DNA of 64,000 bases from assembly GCA_902788365.1 (NCBI GenBank), contig CADAJN010000008.1, positions 1 to 64,000 on the forward strand, given 5' to 3'. The notes under the pieces are model-generated. The model had not been told where the DNA came from and made no database searches. It saw only the letters and a list, made by a program, of their open reading frames with translations. Origin of the DNA: an uncultured Pseudomonadota bacterium (GTDB taxonomy: Bacteria; Pseudomonadota; Alphaproteobacteria; RF32; CAG-239). Below, in pieces: positions 52,431 to 60,916 of this stretch; the stretch's first letter is position 1, and each line of letters begins with the position of its first letter. The position numbers were made by a program, and so were the translations under genes.

Positions 52431-53039
52431 TTAAAACAGTTCCATGCTGCGTGTTAAACCGGCCACGCGATATGCCTCAAAGCGATTTTCCAATCTGGTG
52501 GTATAAATCTGGCCCTCTTTCGGATTACCCGAATGATAGCGTCTGGCCGCTGCTTTCCAATCACGACCGCTTGAGTTATAAAGCGAGCGTAAAAATTTAG
52601 CGCTGTATTGCACATTTTTAAGCGGATCTAAAGCATCTTCCACCGAAGAAAAAGCTTTGCCGTGAAACTTCATATTAATCTGCATACATCCCACATCAAT
52701 GCTGGTAATACCTTGAGCTTGCGCTTCTTTAACGGCTTTAACGGCTTCTTCCTTAGAGGCAAAATAATGCCCTTTGCCTTTAATATTAACCGTCCACGGC
52801 CAAGCTACAAATCTGTTCTGCAGATTATCCCATTTGCCGCTTTCTACCACGGCAATTGTTTGCAATAAATCAAAATTAACGCCGTATTCGGTGCCGGCTT
52901 GTTGAGCCGCCGCCGAACAAACAGAGCTGTCATGAAGCTGTTGTTTTACCGGCAAAATATCAGAGTCTTCGTTTGCGTAAATTGCATTGCTGAACAAAAT
53001 CAAAACACTGATAAGCAATATAAAAAATTTATTAAACAC
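52431..53039 (-). CDS. Lytic transglycosylase-like periplasmic protein
   Basis: Peptidoglycan-cleaving enzyme of the SLT lysozyme-like fold, about 202 residues. A signal peptide ends near NAIYA. The catalytic glutamate is in IAVVESGKWDN, and VGCMQINMKFHG and AARRYHSGNP are the family's usual later motifs (GxMQIN and Y..G). The GTG at 53039 is chosen because AAAGG lies upstream; the ATG at 53072 is in frame but lacks a ribosome-binding site. Such enzymes are often attached to secretion or pilus systems, but none is adjacent. Confidence 0.82.
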   Translation of the reverse strand: MFNKFFILLISVLILFSNAIYANEDSDILPVKQQLHDSSVCSAAAQQAGTEYGVNFDLLQTIAVVESGKWDNLQNRFVAWPWTVNIKGKGHYFASKEEAVKAVKEAQAQGITSIDVGCMQINMKFHGKAFSSVEDALDPLKNVQYSAKFLRSLYNSSGRDWKAAARRYHSGNPKEGQIYTTRLENRFEAYRVAGLTRSMELF

Positions 53040-53442
53040 GAGATGTGTCACCTTTTTTCTGCCATTTACCAAACATCAGATTTCCCATCTTTTAAGAATT
53101 TCTATCTAAACTTTCAGCTTTATTCTCAAAGCCGGTTTGGTAAACGGAGCTCGCCAAATTAACTCTTTTTTAAAATTAATTTAACGAATTGTTAACATTC
53201 AAGGAGTCATATAACACCTCTTTTTATTTAAATCCAGCAAAATAATTCTTTTGTTTCTATTTTTTGATTTTTTCGCAAATAAATATATGAAAAAACGGCA
53301 CAATTTTATTTGTCTATTTGTGTCAAATACTACTTTTAAGTGTGCAATTTATAACATTCTACCCGAAAACACCGTTTTTTTATCTGATTTTTTCTTAATT
53401 TATCTTGAGAGTCGCACCTTCTTGAGATTTGAATTATACACC

Positions 53443-53472
53443 TTGATTTTTACAAAAAAAACGTTATATAAT
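53443..53472 (+). promoter_or_regulatory. Promoter of ssrA
   Basis: TTGATT (53443-53448) and a perfect TATAAT (53467-53472) are 18 bases apart. The rest of the gap 53040-53442 is AT-rich and shows no gene. Confidence 0.65.
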
Positions 53473-53488
53473 ATCGCTGTCAAGTAAT

Positions 53489-53780
53489 TGACTGCAACAC
53501 CAGAGGCTGTATGAAATAGGCGCATTGGACCCGAGGGCAGTGCTCGGCACCTCCACCAATTTTTATGGGGGTGAAACAGGTTCGACAGTGTTCAGTAAAG
53601 ATATATGCTGTGTTCGGCAAGATACCACCGTTATCGGTTCAAAATAAATGAATGCAAATGATAATTTTGCACCAGTTGCAGTAGCTGCATAATTTAGGCA
53701 AATGCAACAAAATTCAATTCTTTGAGCATTGGTTTGCCCAAAGTGGGGAAGGAGCCGCCCAGCAACAGAACGGCTCATTT
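53489..53780 (+). ncRNA. ssrA: tmRNA, circularly permuted two-piece form
   Basis: Rescues stalled ribosomes and tags the nascent protein. The gene is permuted as in alphaproteobacteria: the acceptor piece comes first and ends in CACCTCCACCA (53548-53558), a short spacer follows, and the coding piece begins GGGGGTG at 53567. CACCTCC and GGGGGTG pair as a 7-bp acceptor stem with a G3-U70 wobble, the alanine identity mark. The tag frame (53654-53692) encodes ANDNFAPVAVAA and a stop, starting at a GCA resume codon. A 3' hairpin GAGCCG / CGGCTC (53752-53776) closes the coding piece. Exact 5' and 3' ends are approximate. Confidence 0.93.
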
Positions 53781-53804
53781 AATTTTAAGTAGCGGGACAA
53801 AAAA

Positions 53805-54296
53805 ATGGTTAAATATGTAGAAGAAATAAATTATGACGAGCTTGTAGAAAAATCGCTGCGCAACGTCGTTTATTACGCCCTAAAAATTGCCGAAGAACAG
53901 GGATTGCCGGGCGAAAACCATTTTTATATAACTTTCCGCACTGATTTTCCGGGCACTAAAATTTCCAAAAACTTAAAAATTCAATATCCGGAAACCATGA
54001 CGATTGTGTTGCAAAATCAGTTTAAAAACTTAGAGGTTCGTCATAACAGTTTTTCCGTAGATTTGAGCTTCGGCGGCATTTCGCAAACCATTACCGTGCC
54101 TTATGACGGCATAACTTATTTTGCCGACCCGTATGCCAAATTCGGCCTTAGTTTTACGCCGGAACAAGACAATGATGATGACGTTGCCGACGATTCATCG
54201 GTTAATATTGCCTCTCCTCACACTTCATCAAATGCGGCTCAAAAACCAACTGCGGCACAAGTCATTTCCATAGACAGTTATCGCCGCAAACAATGA
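53805..54296 (+). CDS. sspB: ClpXP adaptor SspB, alpha type
   Basis: Binds the ssrA tag and delivers tagged proteins to ClpXP. The 163-residue protein has the SspB core fold in residues 1-115 (YDELVEKSLRNVVYYAL, HFYITFRTDFPGT, MTIVLQNQFKNLEV, ITVPYDGITYFADPYAKFGL). An acidic disordered linker follows, then a C-terminal tail ending VISIDSYRRKQ that would contact the ClpX zinc domain. It starts about 25 bases after tmRNA, placing tag and adaptor genes side by side. A ribosome-binding site is weak (AAGTAGCGGG region). It overlaps the next gene by 4 bases. Confidence 0.92.
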   Translation: MVKYVEEINYDELVEKSLRNVVYYALKIAEEQGLPGENHFYITFRTDFPGTKISKNLKIQYPETMTIVLQNQFKNLEVRHNSFSVDLSFGGISQTITVPYDGITYFADPYAKFGLSFTPEQDNDDDVADDSSVNIASPHTSSNAAQKPTAAQVISIDSYRRKQ

Positions 54297-54514
54297 AAAA
54301 ATTTTCTGTTTTAATCGCCGGACGTCACGCCACCAGCATCAGTCTGGAAGATGAATTTTATGCTGATTTAAATCTGATTGCCGAACAACAAAATATAAGT
54401 CGCAATCAACTCGTCACACTCATTGATCAAGAACGCACGGTTGAAAATCTTTCAAGTGCGATTCGCCTTTACATTCTGCAATACTGGAAACAGCGCTCAG
54501 CGCCGCCAAAATGA
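54293..54514 (+). CDS. Ribbon-helix-helix domain protein
   Basis: Small DNA-binding-like protein of 73 residues. IAGRHATSISLEDEFYADLNLIAEQQNISRNQLVTLID fits the RHH_4 (PF13467) family found mainly in alphaproteobacteria. It overlaps the sspB stop by 4 bases (ATGA), so it is translationally coupled. Its 3' end overlaps that of trkH on the other strand by 18 bases. Targets are unknown. Confidence 0.82.
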   Translation: MKKFSVLIAGRHATSISLEDEFYADLNLIAEQQNISRNQLVTLIDQERTVENLSSAIRLYILQYWKQRSAPPK

Positions 54515-55933
54515 AGCTGAGAACAGCACCAAAACGGTAATAACTTCCAAACGCCCCAAAAACATGGTAAACATCAAAATCCATTTAACTTGCGGGGCAA
54601 AAAAAGCGTAATTACCGTGCGGACCAATCACATCAATCGCCCCTACTCCCACGTTGGTAATGCAAGCCAATACCGCCGATATTGAGGTCTGAAAATCAAT
54701 CCCCGTGGCACTAACCAACAACGTTAGCAACAACAAACTAATCATAAATGACAACAAATACACAAAAACCGACATAGAAACTTTTTCTGAAACATTAACC
54801 GCACCGATTTTCATTGACACAACCCGATTAGTTTCCACCACCGAAAGCAAATATTTGCGCAAAAACGCATACACCACCTGCCAACGCAAAATTTTAATGG
54901 AACCACAGGTTGAACCGGTGCAACCGCCACTGAGCGACAACAACAAAACAACTGCTGTCATCCAAACGCCCCACTGAGTATAGTCAACCGTTGCCAAACC
55001 GGTAGTCGTGACCAGCGCAATTGTTGTAAACATGCCGTTCCACATTGCATAAAATAAAGAATAATCCGAACGCACATATAAAAATGCCCCCAAAACTAAT
55101 CCAACATATAAAGCAAATTTCAAAAATGTGCGCACTTGCCGATTCCGATCGGCCGGCAACCCGCGCGAAAGCAAAATATAAAACGTCATCGGCAACGCAC
55201 CGGTCAACATAAAAATCATGGTCACGAAATCTATCAATCGGCTGTCAAATGCCCCGATAGATGCATTTTTGGTTGAAAATCCGCCGGTGCCGATAACCGA
55301 AACGGCATGATTGAAAGCATCAAAAAAACCCATGCCGCATAAAACATAAGCCCCGCCGCAAACGGCAATCAAAAGCAAATAAACCATAACGATACGCTTG
55401 GCGATATAGCTGAATCTCGGCATAAATTTATCATTTGAATCCGAATTTTCGCGCTGAAAAATCTGCATGCCGCCAATACCTAAAAACGGCAACAGCGCCA
55501 CCGCAAAAATAACAATCCCGAGGCCGCCCAAACCGTTTAATAGCGAGCGCCACAATAAAATAGCCGAAGGCAAGGCTTCCACGTCCGAAATAATGGTGGC
55601 GCCGGTGCCGGTCAATCCCGAAAATGCCTCAAAAAATGCGTCGGTCTTATTTTGCACCACACCCGACAAATAAAAAGGCATTGCCGAAAGCACACCCACC
55701 AATAACCAACTGACCACCGTTACCAAATAGGCCTGTTTCAAATTGATACGTTCAAATTTTGTATAATTTGAAAGAAACAACGAAAACCCCAAAAACATTG
55801 AACAAATTGCCGACGTTAAAAACGGTGACCATTCAACACCGGTCTGCGATATATCTAAACCGGCCGGAATCAGCATCACCAACCCCAAAATGCCCAGAAT
55901 ATATCCGCTGATAGTTAAAACCGGTTGCCACAT
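54497..55933 (-). CDS. trkH: Trk-type potassium uptake membrane protein
   Basis: Potassium-translocating subunit of the Trk/Ktr system, 478 residues. Four pore-loop repeats are visible with their conserved glycines: LTGTGATI near residue 108, SVIGTGGFST near residue 215, TTTGLATV near residue 310 and ITNVGVG near residue 430. About ten hydrophobic segments surround them. The cytoplasmic partner TrkA is not in this window. It is the third gene of the metG operon and starts 12 bases after the SNase-like gene. Confidence 0.92.
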   Translation of the reverse strand: MWQPVLTISGYILGILGLVMLIPAGLDISQTGVEWSPFLTSAICSMFLGFSLFLSNYTKFERINLKQAYLVTVVSWLLVGVLSAMPFYLSGVVQNKTDAFFEAFSGLTGTGATIISDVEALPSAILLWRSLLNGLGGLGIVIFAVALLPFLGIGGMQIFQRENSDSNDKFMPRFSYIAKRIVMVYLLLIAVCGGAYVLCGMGFFDAFNHAVSVIGTGGFSTKNASIGAFDSRLIDFVTMIFMLTGALPMTFYILLSRGLPADRNRQVRTFLKFALYVGLVLGAFLYVRSDYSLFYAMWNGMFTTIALVTTTGLATVDYTQWGVWMTAVVLLLSLSGGCTGSTCGSIKILRWQVVYAFLRKYLLSVVETNRVVSMKIGAVNVSEKVSMSVFVYLLSFMISLLLLTLLVSATGIDFQTSISAVLACITNVGVGAIDVIGPHGNYAFFAPQVKWILMFTMFLGRLEVITVLVLFSASFWRR

Positions 55934-55945
55934 TTCAATCTCAAA

Positions 55946-56860
55946 CTATTTCAATGCCACATCTAAAGCCAGCGCTTTATTAACCATGGCACCGTTAATA
56001 AATATGCCGTCAACAAAGCACAATGCCGTAGCTGCCTGCGTCTGCGTGGTATAAGCTACTACGTCGCAGTGCACGGTTTTACCTTCTACCAATTCTTCCA
56101 AATAGAGCTGCGCTTCGGTCGCGTCATAAATATCCGGATTAGTGTAAATGCCATACAAATAAACGTATGTATTGCCGATATACAAACTGTTTGGGCCAAG
56201 CACATCGGCTTTTCCGTGATATTTTTCCGACTCGCTTAAATACGTCAACCCTAAATCATTACGCACACGATAATAATCGGCCAAATTTCCCTTATAATAA
56301 GGTCCGCCGATTTTTTTCTCTTCCTGCTTTTTTTTAATTTCCTGCTCGCGCTTTACCTGAGCTTCTTTGGTTTCGCGTCTTAAAACGGCAAAAGTCGGCG
56401 CTTTAAGCTTAACCTCATCTTTTTTCTGCACCGGCCGCTCATACTTTACCTTATTAAACTTAGCCACATTCCAAGTTGTAAATTTAATCGGCTCGCCTTT
56501 GGCCTTAGCTTCCTCTGCCGCCTTAATCTCCGGCGAAATCTGTTCCACTTTTTGCTTCACATCATCAATCTTCGCCGCAATTTGTTGCGTTGCCTTGTTT
56601 TTAATCGCTAATGCTTTATCACTGACAGATTGTGTCACATTTTGCACAAACGGTGCCTTAATCAGCTGATAATACCAGCTTGGGATATCTCTAAACGCCA
56701 CCCCGTAACACATCGGCACAATAATCATCACTATCAAAACGCCGATAATAATGCTTAATAGTAACTTAAACCGGCGAAACGGCCATGTCAAAAACATCAC
56801 AACTTTATGCACCCAGCCTAAAAAACCGTTCATCTGCATTTCTGCCCACTCACTTTTCAT
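55946..56860 (-). CDS. Membrane-anchored SNase-like protein
   Basis: Protein of 304 residues. One hydrophobic segment lies near residues 35-55, then a charged coiled region (about 80-210, Lys/Glu-rich with VKREQEIKKKQEEKK), then a C-terminal domain of about 100 residues resembling a staphylococcal nuclease-like fold: GKADVLGPNSLYIGNTYVYLYGIYTNP and YLEELVEGKTVHCDVVAY. The catalytic Arg/Glu set of active nucleases is not obvious, so it may be inactive. The ATG at 56860 overlaps the end of metG by 11 bases and has GGAGGA upstream. Confidence 0.68.
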   Translation of the reverse strand: MKSEWAEMQMNGFLGWVHKVVMFLTWPFRRFKLLLSIIIGVLIVMIIVPMCYGVAFRDIPSWYYQLIKAPFVQNVTQSVSDKALAIKNKATQQIAAKIDDVKQKVEQISPEIKAAEEAKAKGEPIKFTTWNVAKFNKVKYERPVQKKDEVKLKAPTFAVLRRETKEAQVKREQEIKKKQEEKKIGGPYYKGNLADYYRVRNDLGLTYLSESEKYHGKADVLGPNSLYIGNTYVYLYGIYTNPDIYDATEAQLYLEELVEGKTVHCDVVAYTTQTQAATALCFVDGIFINGAMVNKALALDVALK

Positions 56861-58553
56861 GACTTCCTCCGTATGTTTGTTGCAATTCGGCCGCCTTTTC
56901 CGGTGTAATTCTTTCAAACAGCGCCTCACCTGCCTCAAACGCGTGTCCGGCCGGCAGAGCCGCAATTTCTTTTGCCACATCAAAATCCTTGAGCGATGGC
57001 ATATCTTTTTCGCTCAACCCGAATTTGGCCATAATTTTTGCTGCCGTATCCGGCATCAACGGTGCCGACAAAACAGCATAAATGCGCACCAAATTCAAAC
57101 ATAGCCGTAAAATTGTCGCCGCACGCTTTTCATCGGTCTTAATCACTGTCCACGGTTCGGTAACCGTAATGTAGTTATTGCCCTCGGTCCAAATTGCGCG
57201 CAATTCTGCCACTGCTTTTCTAAACTCCATCGCATCCATATATTTAAAATAATCATTCACACGCTGTTGTAAAGTTGCAATCAGCTCTTTATCCGTGTCT
57301 TGCAAATCGCCGCCTTCCGGCACAAAACTACCCAATTTAGAGGCCGTCATTTTCATCACACGCTGTGCAAAATTACCCAAAACGCCGTTCAAATCTTTGT
57401 TAATCGTTGCCACAAAACCCTCAATCGTAAATGACGCATCCGAGGCTTCCGGCGCATTTGCCATCAACCAATAGCGCCAATAATCGGCCGGAAATTCCTT
57501 AATGGCATCTTCGGCAAAAATGCCGCGGTGTTCCGATTTTGAAAATTTACCGCCTTCAAAAGTTAAGTAACTGAAGCCCTTCAAATAGTCCACCTTGGTC
57601 CAGTTTTCGCCGGTGCCGAGCATGGTTGCCGGAAATGTAATGGAGTGATACGGCACGTTATCTTTGCCCATAAATTCCACATAGCGCACATCTTTGGCAT
57701 CCAACCACCAATCTTTCCAGTTGCGCTCATTCGGTTTTTCGTCCGACCACTGTTTGGTAATGCCGATATAGCCGATAGGGGCATCAAACCACACATAAAA
57801 AACTTTGTCTTCAAAACCGGCCTTATTAACCGGAAAACCCCACTTCAAATCACGGGTAATACAACGCGGTTGTAAGCCCTCTTTCAGCCATTTTTTGGCA
57901 ATGGAATAAGCCACGTCCGGCCAAAAAGCCTCTTTGGTTTTCAGCCATTCGGTAAGCACCGGCTCAATCTTCGGCAAATTCAAAAACAAATGCTTGGTTT
58001 CACGCACTTCTAAATTAGTGCTGCCGGAAATCGTGCTGCGCGGGTTAATCAGCTCGGTCGGCTCCAAAACTTTGGTGCAATTTTCGCATTGGTCGCCGCG
58101 CGCCTTATCATATCCGCAATGCGGACAGGTGCCGGTAATATAGCGGTCGGCCAAAAACATCTTATCGTCCACCGAATAAACTTGGCGCATGGTTTTTTCA
58201 ACAATAAAACCGTTCTTATCCAGTTGCTCAAAAATATGATAGGTCATTTCCTTATTTTGTTCGCTTGATGTGCGCCCGAAATAATCAAATGACAGATTAA
58301 AATCCTTATAAGTTTTGGCATGACGCGCATGATATTTATCGCAATATTCTTCCACCGGCAAACCTTCTTTTAAGGCGCCCACTTCCGATGCCGTGCCATG
58401 TTCATCATTACCGCAAATGTATAAAACCTCATTACCCATCATCCGCATATAGCGCGCATAAACGTCCGACGGCAACAAACAGCCGACCATGTGTCCCAAG
58501 TGCGGCACACCGTTAATATACGGCAAAGCGGAAGTAATTAAGATTTTAGACAT
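56850..58553 (-). CDS. metG: Methionyl-tRNA synthetase
   Basis: Charges tRNA-Met with methionine. The 567-residue class I synthetase has the HIGH-type motif in PHLGHMVG near residue 18, zinc ligands CPHCGYDKARGDQCENC near residue 140, and the KMSKS-type motif in GGKFSKSEHRG near residue 337. The anticodon-binding domain follows. It lacks the C-terminal tRNA-binding extension of some bacteria. It heads the operon metG, SNase-like gene, trkH. The gap upstream (58554-58918) holds repeats only. Confidence 0.96.
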   Translation of the reverse strand: MSKILITSALPYINGVPHLGHMVGCLLPSDVYARYMRMMGNEVLYICGNDEHGTASEVGALKEGLPVEEYCDKYHARHAKTYKDFNLSFDYFGRTSSEQNKEMTYHIFEQLDKNGFIVEKTMRQVYSVDDKMFLADRYITGTCPHCGYDKARGDQCENCTKVLEPTELINPRSTISGSTNLEVRETKHLFLNLPKIEPVLTEWLKTKEAFWPDVAYSIAKKWLKEGLQPRCITRDLKWGFPVNKAGFEDKVFYVWFDAPIGYIGITKQWSDEKPNERNWKDWWLDAKDVRYVEFMGKDNVPYHSITFPATMLGTGENWTKVDYLKGFSYLTFEGGKFSKSEHRGIFAEDAIKEFPADYWRYWLMANAPEASDASFTIEGFVATINKDLNGVLGNFAQRVMKMTASKLGSFVPEGGDLQDTDKELIATLQQRVNDYFKYMDAMEFRKAVAELRAIWTEGNNYITVTEPWTVIKTDEKRAATILRLCLNLVRIYAVLSAPLMPDTAAKIMAKFGLSEKDMPSLKDFDVAKEIAALPAGHAFEAGEALFERITPEKAAELQQTYGGSHEK

Positions 58554-58669
58554 ATTGCATTTTCTCCTTTTTCTTTTTATCTCAAAACTGAAAGGATTTT
58601 ACTTTGATTTTGCATAAATCGCAAGCAAAAAAACAACTCTTGCAATTCAAAAATCGCAAGTATATTAAA

Positions 58670-58880
58670 CTGTCATCCCTCGCACGATGCGACGCATTCG
58701 TGCGTTCAGGGATCTCATCTTTCAGTGCGACAGCACTGCTTCCTTATTAAAAAAAATTCGTAGATGCCTTAACGCATCCGACTTGCGTCGGAGCGTGGCA
58801 TGACAATTTTATTTACTCCTGTCATGCTGAGCGTTCCGCCGGAACGCGTGAGCATCTCCGCACAAAGTGCGGCCACCTCT
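58670..58880. repeat. Short palindromic repeats
   Basis: TGTCATCCCTCGCACGATGC with a following GACGCATTCGTGC, and a TGTCATGCTGAGC module with the inner palindrome GTTCCGCCGGAAC followed by GCATCTCCGCACAAAGTGCG. They belong to the families seen at 38690 and 43565. No gene is supported in 58554-58918. Confidence 0.6.
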
Positions 58881-58918
58881 TGTTACCAACAAAGTAGAAA
58901 TATATTTTTTTGCAAAAA

Positions 58919-59797
58919 CTAGCGCCGTTTAATATTTTCCGCCAAATTGATAATCGCCTCGCTGATATCATTCGCCACATTATCAAAAAGTTCTTTTTTG
59001 CTTAACGCCACCTCATCGGCATATAACGCGCGGTTTATTTCCAGTTGCAAAGTCCACATATTGCGCCGCGGCTGACAATAATTAAACGTGATAAACGCCC
59101 CCGAATACGGGCAATTAAATTCCACATTATAGTTTTTATTCCAAAACTGACCGGCAAAAAAGTCGCTGATGTCTTGCGGACAGCTTTGCGAAAATAAGTT
59201 TCCCAGACAAATATCAATCCCCGAGCGGTCATCAATAATTGAACAAATTTTTGATGGCATGGAATGGCAATCCAACACCAAACAAAAACCAAACTTTTTC
59301 AATATGGTATCAATATTTTGCTGTAACCTTTTATGATAAACGTCATAAACATTTTTAAGCCGCTCTTGCACTTCGTTATAATCCAAAAGCCCGCCATACA
59401 AATTTTCGCGCTGAAAGTTAATGCGGTGCACCACGCCAAGCCCCACCCGACAATGCTTGTCAAACAAAACATCAGTATCATTCGGATAGTTGTAAAACAT
59501 ACTCGGGTCCAGCTCTAATTTATCGCGGTTCAAGTCCACAAACGAGCGCGCCACTTCCATTTTCATGGTTGGCAAACCGTGGCCCGTCGCTTCTTTAACC
59601 AATTCATCAACCAGCAAATCTTCATTACGCCGCAAAGTTTTCACATCACTGAGCACATTTTTCAAAAATTCCGGCGGAAAATAAGTGCCGCTGTGCGGTA
59701 TAGATAGCAAAAGCGGATATTCCGGATTTTCCGTATTTTTTTCGCTGAACACGGCCATATTTTTATAGTTAATTTTAAATTTCAGCTTATTATCCAT
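58919..59797 (-). CDS. N-formylglutamate amidohydrolase family protein
   Basis: Zinc hydrolase-like protein of 292 residues in the N-formylglutamate amidohydrolase (FGase) family. Conserved parts are LLSIPHSGTYFP near residue 30, DLLVDELVKEATGHG near residue 60, LVLDCHSMPSK near residue 165 and LQLEINRALY near residue 250. The family cleaves N-formylglutamate in histidine degradation, but no other hut genes are present, so the substrate may differ. The ATG at 59797 has GAGGGA upstream and follows the flavin reductase gene by 10 bases. Confidence 0.85.
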   Translation of the reverse strand: MDNKLKFKINYKNMAVFSEKNTENPEYPLLLSIPHSGTYFPPEFLKNVLSDVKTLRRNEDLLVDELVKEATGHGLPTMKMEVARSFVDLNRDKLELDPSMFYNYPNDTDVLFDKHCRVGLGVVHRINFQRENLYGGLLDYNEVQERLKNVYDVYHKRLQQNIDTILKKFGFCLVLDCHSMPSKICSIIDDRSGIDICLGNLFSQSCPQDISDFFAGQFWNKNYNVEFNCPYSGAFITFNYCQPRRNMWTLQLEINRALYADEVALSKKELFDNVANDISEAIINLAENIKRR

Positions 59798-59807
59798 ATT
59801 CCCTCTG

Positions 59808-60401
59808 CTATTTTCTTTTAGCCGCACGCTTACGTTTGGTTGATTTTTTCTCTACCGACCATCCGAATTTGCCGATTTTTTTACCCAAACCGTAATAAAA
59901 ACCATGTGCATAAGCCAACAAACCGGCTTTTTGCAAATCAAGCGCGCCGCTTTTGTTAATCAGCGCTTCGTCCGCATTAACCGCCACCACTTCAGCCAAA
60001 AACATATCATGTGTGCCAAATGATGTTATTTCCTTAACCTTACATTCCAGTGAAACAGGTGCTTCGCCGATTTGCGGTGCCTTAACCTTCGCACACGCCT
60101 GCGGTGTTAATTCTGCCAACGCAAATTTATTGACCTCGCGACCGCTTTTCACACCGCACAAATCAACCGCCTTTGCCAACGCCACTGTCGGCACATTTAT
60201 CACAAACTCGCCGCTTTGGCGAATCAGCTCGTTGCTATAACGCGTCGGCCGAATAGAAACATAAACCAATGTCGGTTCCGTGCAAATAATCCCCGTCCAA
60301 GCTGCCGTCATCACATTCGGCTTTGCCATGGTGCCGCAAGAAATCAGCGCCGGCGGCACCGGTGCCAACATTGTTCCTGCTTTCCATGTAACTTTAGACA
60401 T
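59808..60401 (-). CDS. Flavin reductase-like FMN-binding protein
   Basis: Protein of 197 residues of the flavin reductase-like (split-barrel) family. VPPALISCGTMAKPNVMTAAW, VYVSIRPTRYSNELIRQSGEFVINVP and SLECKVKEITSFGTHDMFLAEV are the usual FMN-binding and barrel strands. The C-terminus is very basic (KKSTKRKRAAKRK), which is unusual and may bind nucleic acid or membrane. An ATG 15 bases upstream (60416) is also possible. A good promoter is found at 60431-60458. Confidence 0.82.
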   Translation of the reverse strand: MSKVTWKAGTMLAPVPPALISCGTMAKPNVMTAAWTGIICTEPTLVYVSIRPTRYSNELIRQSGEFVINVPTVALAKAVDLCGVKSGREVNKFALAELTPQACAKVKAPQIGEAPVSLECKVKEITSFGTHDMFLAEVVAVNADEALINKSGALDLQKAGLLAYAHGFYYGLGKKIGKFGWSVEKKSTKRKRAAKRK

Positions 60402-60430
60402 TTGATTTTTCCACATTTTCAACTCTTGAT

Positions 60431-60484
60431 AGTATACACCGCTTTTAAAATAAGTCAAGACCTGCGGCTTTTACCCCGCAGGTC
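60431..60484 (-). promoter_or_regulatory. Promoter and palindrome of the flavin reductase operon
   Basis: On the minus strand TTGACT (60453-60458) and TATACT (60431-60436) are 16 bases apart. A 9-bp inverted repeat GACCTGCGG (60459-60467) / CCGCAGGTC (60476-60484) abuts the -35 box and may be an activator or repressor site, or a hairpin ending upstream transcription. Nothing else is seen up to 60666. Confidence 0.5.
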
Positions 60485-60666
60485 ACAAGTATTTAGGAAT
60501 AAAACTATGAAAAAATCTATATCATAGACATTAAATAATATAACACTTTTTGCGCCGCCTAAACAGTATGCCAAAGCATAATTTTTGCCAATAAATAGTT
60601 TAATAAGTTGCAAAATATCGTTGTCAAAATCACTTAAAGGTTTAATCTGTTGTTATGGAGAAAAAA

Positions 60667-60915
60667 ATGAAAGAATTTGATTTAAGTAAAATATCGTTTG
60701 AAGATGCGCTGGCTCAGCTTGAAAATATTGTGCGCGAATTAGAGGGCGGCAAAATCAAACTTGATGACGCCGTTGCGGTTTACGAAAAAGCTGTTGCTCT
60801 TAAAAAGTTCTGCGAAAACAAGCTCAAAGCAGCACAGCTGAAAATAGAAAAAATCAATGTTGCCGCCGACGGCAGCATTTCAACCGAACCGCTTGATAAA
60901 ATTGAAGAGGACTGA
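60667..60915 (+). CDS. xseB: Exodeoxyribonuclease VII small subunit
   Basis: Small subunit of exonuclease VII, which degrades single-stranded DNA with XseA. The 82-residue protein shows the family core SFEDALAQLENIVRELEGGKIKLDDAVAVYEKAVALKKFCENKL. The ATG at 60667 is preferred because GGAG lies just upstream; an ATG at 60655 contains that ribosome-binding site. ispA starts 1 base after the stop. xseB-ispA is a common gene pair. Confidence 0.93.
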   Translation: MKEFDLSKISFEDALAQLENIVRELEGGKIKLDDAVAVYEKAVALKKFCENKLKAAQLKIEKINVAADGSISTEPLDKIEED

Positions 60916-60916
60916 A

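Noticed and set aside
53251..53487. Open frame of 78 codons before the tmRNA gene
   Set aside because: It is built of AT-rich, Phe-rich sequence, has no ribosome-binding site and overlaps the ssrA promoter.
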